Positions 32,849 through 37,127 of a stretch of 37,127 nt of DNA are shown one piece after another. The stretch spans positions 3,021,316 through 3,058,442 of the forward strand of contig NC_021017.1 of the NCBI RefSeq assembly GCF_000210075.1, given 5' to 3'. Position numbers and translations under genes: made by a program. Source of the stretch: Bacteroides xylanisolvens XB1A. GTDB lineage: Bacteria; Bacteroidota; Bacteroidia; Bacteroidales; Bacteroidaceae. The notes beneath the pieces are model-generated. The model was not told the DNA's origin and did no database searches. It saw only the letters and a list, made by a program, of their open reading frames with translations. The stretch's first letter is position 1. Each line of letters opens with the position of its first letter.

Positions 32849-33265
32849 ATGGATTCAAAAAAAGAAAAGAACTGGCTTTCCGATATCGTTCTCGAGAGGG
32901 TCGGACTTACGGGGAACCTTCTGTCAGATCCCGTTTTCCCATCCCCGGAACCGGTGACGAGGGTGCCGGGGCATGAAAGGCCGGTGGGGGCAGGGAAAGT
33001 GACAGACCCGGAAGAATACAAAAGGAGGTTTCTGGTTCCCGCTCCCAAGGCCGCGGAGTGGAAGACCGCATACATTGACGGGAGACTGCACCGCCGGATT
33101 GCCATGCTGGTCAGGGCAGCCGGTTGCGGCAGCATCTCCGGTTTTATCATCCGGCTGCTGGAACTCCATATGGAGGAACACAGGGAGGACATCGCCGTCC
33201 TGCTCGGTGAGGTCTATCGTCCTTGGGATGAAGACGGGCAGCGGGGAGGAACGGCCCGCCGATAA
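32849..33265 (+). CDS. DUF3408-family conjugative-transposon protein
   Basis: A 138-aa protein with a variable N-terminus and a conserved C-terminal helical domain (AYIDGRLHRRIAMLVRAAG then SISGFIIRLLELHMEEHRED), the DUF3408 type encoded early in CTnDOT-like transfer regions (TraB/TraC position). The domain resembles a ribbon-helix-helix DNA-binding fold. It is first in the transfer cluster, behind the phased-box promoter, and 29 bases before a second DUF3408 gene. Likely a DNA-binding regulator or relaxosome helper. GC content is high, unlike the dnd cargo. Confidence 0.82.
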   Translation: MDSKKEKNWLSDIVLERVGLTGNLLSDPVFPSPEPVTRVPGHERPVGAGKVTDPEEYKRRFLVPAPKAAEWKTAYIDGRLHRRIAMLVRAAGCGSISGFIIRLLELHMEEHREDIAVLLGEVYRPWDEDGQRGGTARR

Positions 33266-33294
33266 AATGTTGTCATTGTCCAAGAAGATATATC

Positions 33295-33681
33295 ATGACA
33301 GGAAAGAACGTAAAAGACCGGATGGGTCCCGGCGGGATGGATGCGGACCGCATCCGTGAGATCATGGGGGAAGCTCCTGCCTGTCCCCGGCAGGGACGTG
33401 GAACGTCCGGTAACGACATTATGCGTCCCACAAGGAAAAGTGTTCCCATGCAGCCGTCCGTTTACGGAAAGGAATACCTGCATGGCATTGCGGGCATGCA
33501 GCGCCGGTCACTGCATATTCCCGCCGCCCTGCACCGGAAACTGTCCATTCTGGCGGGAGCCTCGAGAAACGGGAAGGTCACTCTGGAGGGGTTCATCAAC
33601 CACCTTGTCTCGCGGCATCTGGAAGAATACAGGGAAACGGTGGAGATGATTCTGGAGGAGTCCCTGCCCGGACGGTCATAA
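33295..33681 (+). CDS. second DUF3408-family protein
   Basis: A 128-aa paralogue of the preceding protein, with the same C-terminal pattern (RRSLHIPAALHRKLSILAGA then TLEGFINHLVSRHLEEYRET). CTnDOT-like elements usually carry two such genes next to a ParA gene. The N-terminal 60 residues are low in structure and differ from its neighbour. Possibly forms a heterodimer with it. Confidence 0.82.
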   Translation: MTGKNVKDRMGPGGMDADRIREIMGEAPACPRQGRGTSGNDIMRPTRKSVPMQPSVYGKEYLHGIAGMQRRSLHIPAALHRKLSILAGASRNGKVTLEGFINHLVSRHLEEYRETVEMILEESLPGRS

Positions 33682-33772
33682 AGGGCCGTCCCCATGAGAG
33701 GGGATCCTCCCGGTGGGAGCATTGCTTTTTGTTTCTGAAACAATAGTGTTTAACATTTAATGGAAAAGAAGT

Positions 33773-34561
33773 ATGATGAAAAAAGAAAAAGAGTTGTTGG
33801 TTGCCATCGCCAGCCAGAAGGGTGGCGTGGGAAAATCCGTCTTTACGGTAATGCTGGCCAGTGTCCTGCATTACCGTAAAGGCCTGCGTGTGGCGGTTGT
33901 GGACTGTGACTCCCCACAACACAGCATCGTCCTGATGCGTGAGAGGGACATGGAGGGTGTCATGAAAAATGACGACCTGAAGGTGAACCTGTACCGGCAG
34001 TACGAGAGAATCCGGAAACCTGCCTATCCGGTCATCAAAAGCGACCCGGAAAAGGCGGTGGAAGACCTGCGGCGTTATATGGACGAAAAAGGGGAGACTT
34101 TCGATATCGTGCTCTTCGACCTTCCCGGAACGCTCCGCAGCGAGGGGGTGGTCCATACCGTCTCTGCGATGGACTATATCTTTGTCCCGCTCAAGGCGGA
34201 CAACATCGTCATGCAGAGTTCCCTGCAGTTTGCCAAGGTGCTGGAGGAGGAGCTGATCGCCAAGGGGAACTGCAACCTGAAAGGTATCCGGCTGTTCTGG
34301 AACATGGTGGACAGGCGGGGACGGAAGGACTTGTATGATGCCTGGAACCGTGTCATCCACAGGATGGGGCTGCAGCTGCTGTCCTCACACATCCCGAACA
34401 CCCTCCGCTACAACAGGGAGGCGGATCCTGTCTGCAAGGGTGTCTTCCGCTCCACGCTGTTCCCGCCCGATCCCCGTCAGGAGAAAGGCTCCGGCCTTCC
34501 TGAACTGGTGGAGGAGATATGCCCCGCCATCGGTCTGGGGGAATCCGACACCGACCGGTAG
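33773..34561 (+). CDS. ParA-family ATPase of the transfer region (TraA position)
   Basis: A 262-aa ParA/MinD-type ATPase with deviant Walker A KGGVGKS (residues 16-22, signature Lys16), the switch-like AVVDCDSPQ near 44-52, and DIVLFDLPGTLRS as Walker B. In CTnDOT-like elements a ParA gene sits beside DUF3408 genes; ParA-type proteins move or position DNA complexes. Two adjacent ATG codons open the gene; the first is annotated. A truncated relative with a destroyed Walker A is encoded at 36152-36349. Confidence 0.9.
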   Translation: MMKKEKELLVAIASQKGGVGKSVFTVMLASVLHYRKGLRVAVVDCDSPQHSIVLMRERDMEGVMKNDDLKVNLYRQYERIRKPAYPVIKSDPEKAVEDLRRYMDEKGETFDIVLFDLPGTLRSEGVVHTVSAMDYIFVPLKADNIVMQSSLQFAKVLEEELIAKGNCNLKGIRLFWNMVDRRGRKDLYDAWNRVIHRMGLQLLSSHIPNTLRYNREADPVCKGVFRSTLFPPDPRQEKGSGLPELVEEICPAIGLGESDTDR

Positions 34562-34707
34562 CGGACGATAGGATACAGACACCTTAAATAAGGACTTTTA
34601 GCCTAAGATAAAGTAAGCTAACAGCATGATAATAAGGCTCTTATAATTACGACTTCTCCTATAAAAGCATTACCTTAGCAGTATAATAATAAAGGAGGTA
34701 ACAAATT

Positions 34708-35637
34708 ATGAACGAGCAAGTTAGAAGCATTTTAGCACAAGAGACAACAAAGACAAGCAAGATCCGGCAGCTGTTCCTTCTGGGAGTTCCCCGTGCGGAA
34801 ATCGCAAGAATGGTGACTAACGGCAATTACGGTTTTGTAGTGAACGCCCTGCGCCGGATGAGTGAACGTGAGGATGGTTTGAATACCCATCAGGCGACAG
34901 CCGTATTGGATTACACTTTCAACCGCAAGTTCGGTATCGAGATCGAGGGCTACAACTGCTCCCGTGAACGGCTCGCCCGCGAGCTCAGGGAGGCCGGTAT
35001 CGAGGTTACGGTAGAAGGCTACAACCATACCACCCGTCCGCATTGGAAGCTCGTGACGGACAGCAGTCTGAACGGCAACGACACCTTCGAGCTGGTCAGT
35101 CCGATCCTGGTCGGTGAAGCCGGCCTGCGGGAACTGGAGAAGGTCTGCTGGGTGCTTGACCTGTGTGACGTGAAAGTGAACGAGAGCTGCGGGCTTCACG
35201 TGCATATCGATGCCGCCGGTTTCAACATGGCGACCTGGCGTAATCTGGCCCTGAGTTACAAACATCTGGAACCGGTCATCGACAGGTTCATGCCGGCATC
35301 CCGCAGGGATAACTACTATTGCAAGGGATTGGGCCATGTATCTGATGAGACGATACGCTCGGCCAGGACGGTGAACGAACTGAAAAACAGAATCGGCAAC
35401 CGTTACCACAAGGTGAATCTCGAAGCCTATTCACGGCACAAGACGGTCGAGTTCCGCCAGCATTCGGGAACGACCAACTTCACAAAAATGCGTAACTGGG
35501 TGCTGTTTCTCCATAAATTGGTTACCTTTGCCACAAGGGGACAGGTGCCCGCAGCCACCGCACTCCGTGACATCCCTTTCCTGGACGATGAACAGAAACT
35601 ATATTATAAACTGAGGACTAAAAAATTATCGGCATGA
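34708..35637 (+). CDS. amidoligase-family enzyme with N-terminal HTH-like part
   Basis: Residues 72-250 or so show the amidoligase (COOH-NH2 ligase, PF12224-type) pattern: FGIEIEGYNCSRE, WKLVTDSSLNG, FELVSPIL, CGLHVHIDA and KTVEFRQHSGT. These residues form the ATP-grasp-like active site of glutamine synthetase-fold ligases that join a carboxyl to an amine. The N-terminal 60 residues resemble a helix-turn-helix (GVPRAEIARMVTNGNYGFVV). A strong AAAGGAGG site precedes the ATG. Amidoligases are frequent cargo of Bacteroidales conjugative elements; the substrate is unknown. Its last 4 bases overlap the next gene. Confidence 0.85.
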   Translation: MNEQVRSILAQETTKTSKIRQLFLLGVPRAEIARMVTNGNYGFVVNALRRMSEREDGLNTHQATAVLDYTFNRKFGIEIEGYNCSRERLARELREAGIEVTVEGYNHTTRPHWKLVTDSSLNGNDTFELVSPILVGEAGLRELEKVCWVLDLCDVKVNESCGLHVHIDAAGFNMATWRNLALSYKHLEPVIDRFMPASRRDNYYCKGLGHVSDETIRSARTVNELKNRIGNRYHKVNLEAYSRHKTVEFRQHSGTTNFTKMRNWVLFLHKLVTFATRGQVPAATALRDIPFLDDEQKLYYKLRTKKLSA

Positions 35638-35867
35638 ACAAGCATATGTATATTTTGGCGGACGGCGGCAGGATTGCCGCCTCCGACCCTTCCGAGTTTG
35701 TACGCATCCTGCGTGAGGGCAGCTGGTTTGACAGCGGGTGCACCGACGGGGAGTACATGGTGAATTTCTCCGGGCGGTACAGGGAACTGCACGGGGTGAC
35801 GGTGAGGACCGACACGCCGGAGCATTTCATGGATGACCTGAAAAAGTACGGTTACATCAAGGGCTGA
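35634..35867 (+). CDS. small partner protein of the amidoligase
   Basis: A 77-aa protein translationally coupled (4-base overlap) to the amidoligase: MNKHMYILADGGRIAASDPS...FMDDLKKYGYIKG. No known domain is recognised. Tight coupling suggests that it is a substrate or a subunit; it ends in a Gly but has no obvious repeat of ligatable residues. A terminator follows. Confidence 0.72.
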   Translation: MNKHMYILADGGRIAASDPSEFVRILREGSWFDSGCTDGEYMVNFSGRYRELHGVTVRTDTPEHFMDDLKKYGYIKG

Positions 35868-35891
35868 GAAGCCCGCTCCTTTATTATTGCG

Positions 35892-35930
35892 ATCCCCGCC
35901 AGCAGAAGCCGGTGGGGATTTTTCTTTTTT
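35892..35930 (+). terminator. intrinsic terminator after the amidoligase pair
   Basis: A 9-bp GC-rich stem (35892-35900 with 35911-35919, one G-U) followed by a nearly unbroken T tract to 35930, 24 bases past the stop codon. A clear intrinsic terminator on the plus strand. Confidence 0.82.
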
Positions 35931-36030
35931 TCACTGTATCGGATGTCCCCCGTATCCTGTTTTCCAAAGGGGGGCTGGCTTCACGACTCCCTTCGGGAAA
36001 GCATTTTTTTCTTTTCACCGCCCCTTCCCC

Positions 36031-36103
36031 CATGACAAAAACTGACTATCCATGACAATACACGACAGGGTATTTGAGGTCATTCCGCTTGTTATTTCCT
36101 TTG
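36031..36103 (+). promoter_or_regulatory. transfer-gene promoter with four helically phased GAC boxes, copy 2
   Basis: GAC at 36034, 36044, 36054 and 36064 (10-base steps) in a 39-base block matching the one at 32725-32763 at 30 of 39 positions, then a CCTTTG -7-like element ending 34 bases later at 36103. It restarts transcription after the terminator, for the ParA-like remnant and the TraD-like gene. Confidence 0.7.
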
Positions 36104-36151
36104 TGGTATGAAACGGCAGGAAAGCTTGCCGGCAACAACCATAAAAAAGAA

Positions 36152-36349
36152 ATGCACATGGAAAAAGAACCTTTATTTATCGAATTGACCGGCCGGAAGT
36201 GTGAACCCGGCAAGACCTTCTTCACCGTGTTCACGGGCGGTGTCCTACATAACCGCCGGGGATACAACGTTGCCATGATGGATTGTGACCCGCTCCAGTA
36301 CAGTATCGGCCCGACGGAACACGCACATCTCATGACAAACCTTATGTAG
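36152..36349 (+). CDS. truncated ParA-like protein with destroyed Walker A
   Basis: A 65-aa product aligning without gaps to the N-terminus of the ParA at 33773. Where ParA has KGGVGKS at residues 16-22, this one has KCEPGKT. VLHNRRGYNVAMMDCDPLQYSI matches VLHYRKGLRVAVVDCDSPQHSI. It then stops, missing all of ParA after the first quarter. It has its own promoter with phased boxes and precedes the TraD-like gene by 6 bases, so it may be retained, perhaps as a ParA-binding inhibitor or as a leader whose translation couples to the next gene. Pseudogene is the alternative. The start could be 36152 or 36158. Confidence 0.65.
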   Translation: MHMEKEPLFIELTGRKCEPGKTFFTVFTGGVLHNRRGYNVAMMDCDPLQYSIGPTEHAHLMTNLM

Positions 36350-36355
36350 ACCGGT

Positions 36356-37012
36356 ATGGAATACGCATTCATCCTTCTGTTCCTGTATGCCTCCTACCTG
36401 AGCATAGAGAAGTACGTCCACACGGGCAGCATCCTTAAATGGAGGGACGGACAGCGTCCTGCCTCCGCTCTTCCGGTGAAGGAAGAACCGGCGGAACCAC
36501 GGGAGGAAACGTCTGAGGAAGCTGTCATCGGCAGAAGCCGGTACCGGTTATGGCAATCCCCGCCTATGGACGGGGAATACGCGATGAGCGAAAAGCGGAC
36601 GGATACGGCCATGAAAGGGAGAAAGGCACCCGTGCCCGAATTCCCCGCCCCTTTCGGAAGACCGGAGGAGGGTGAGGTGCCGGAACGCTACGAGATCACC
36701 GGTTATGTGGAACGTCCCGATCCGCACCGCGCCAGAGGCGTGACCTTTGACGACATGGACCTGCTCTCCAGGTTCATGGCCACGGACCGCCTTTCGGAAC
36801 CGGAACAGTCCCATGCCCGCCAGACACTGGAACGGCTGGAGGGGACCGACATGGAACGTATCCTGCAGGCCGGCATTCTGGGCAGTGACGAGACATTGAA
36901 ACGGTACATGGAACTGTACGTGGACAGTGACAGGGAGCCGCCCCTGCTGGCGGGAAAGGACAGGGAAAGCATAATCAGGGATTTCGATATCATGGATTTC
37001 ATACCCCGATAA
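36356..37012 (+). CDS. TraD-like (DUF4122-type) conjugative-transposon protein
   Basis: A 218-aa protein with one N-terminal transmembrane helix (MEYAFILLFLYASYLSIEKY), a long Pro/Glu-rich linker, and a conserved-looking C-terminal domain (GVTFDDMDLLSRFM...ESIIRDFDIMDFIPR). This layout and its place after ParA/DUF3408 genes match the TraD position of CTnDOT-like elements, where TraE and TraF membrane proteins come next, beyond the end of the window. Its role in the mating apparatus is not established. Complete, with a stop at 37010-37012. Confidence 0.8.
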   Translation: MEYAFILLFLYASYLSIEKYVHTGSILKWRDGQRPASALPVKEEPAEPREETSEEAVIGRSRYRLWQSPPMDGEYAMSEKRTDTAMKGRKAPVPEFPAPFGRPEEGEVPERYEITGYVERPDPHRARGVTFDDMDLLSRFMATDRLSEPEQSHARQTLERLEGTDMERILQAGILGSDETLKRYMELYVDSDREPPLLAGKDRESIIRDFDIMDFIPR

Positions 37013-37127
37013 CCAATAACATAATGTGTATATGGCGAAGTATCATGATTCAAGCTGATCCGCCTTGCGGACATTCCGTTCCGAAGAGAGAGCAACATGA
37101 GTGACGAATGAATTAACGAAGGAGATG

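Noticed and set aside
33596..34360. 254-codon open frame on the minus strand
   Set aside because: Antisense to the ParA gene in GC-rich DNA, where spurious long frames are expected.
34732..35409. 225-codon open frame on the minus strand
   Set aside because: Antisense to the amidoligase gene, which has catalytic motifs and a strong ribosome binding site.

Overview
The window looks like a chromosomal stretch from a gut Bacteroidales bacterium (Bacteroides, Phocaeicola or Parabacteroides). Several promoters carry the TAnnTTTG -7 element typical of Bacteroides. The protein set also fits that order: a DUF3575 outer-membrane-type protein, an IS982-type element, a Bacteroides-style mobilisation module and CTnDOT-like transfer genes.

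Layout. (1) 1-1630: the end of an OmpA-family gene, a frameshifted DUF3575 gene and an IS110 relic. (2) 2.2-7.1 kb: a HipB/HipA toxin-antitoxin pair, an AIPR-family (abortive infection) protein and an AAA ATPase on the other strand. (3) 7.1-7.85 kb: no intact gene, but the decayed remains of two different antitoxin-type HTH genes. One is an in-frame relic of a second copy of the hipB at 2.2 kb. (4) 7858-20064: one tightly packed, AT-rich operon of eleven genes that ends at a strong hairpin. It starts with a small Cro/C1-type regulator and then dndC, dndD and dndE, the core DNA phosphorothioation genes. Seven more genes follow: a PLD-plus-DEAH helicase, a 67-aa protein, a second SMC/Rad50-like ATPase with a CxxC hook, a 143-aa protein, a HARE-HTH/Mrr-type nuclease, a GHKL (MORC/Hsp90-like) ATPase and a protein with a possible Rossmann nucleotide-binding motif. 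No dndA, dndB or recognisable dndFGH, pbe or ssp genes are visible. (5) 20.2-24.9 kb, minus strand: a mobilisation and replication module (relaxase, MobC-like protein, candidate oriT, two primase-like proteins, excisionase-like HTH protein). (6) 25-30.8 kb: an IS982-family insertion with target duplication, a tRNA-like RNA end with a terminator, a membrane protein, a frameshifted PD-(D/E)XK protein, a tyrosine recombinase and a multi-HTH protein followed by phased direct repeats. (7) 31-37.1 kb: GC-rich DNA with a lipoprotein, an 86-bp tandem repeat array and the start of a conjugative-transposon transfer region (two DUF3408 proteins, ParA, amidoligase, a ParA-like paralogue with a broken Walker A motif, a TraD-like protein).

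Interpretation. Parts 2-6 look like an integrative mobilisable element carrying a defence cargo, lying beside or inside a larger CTnDOT-like element (part 7). The most interesting item is the operon. DndCDE would sulfur-modify DNA, and the seven downstream genes would form a restriction arm that attacks unmodified DNA, with a composition unlike the textbook DndFGH partner. Function is inferred from domains and gene order, not shown by the sequence alone.
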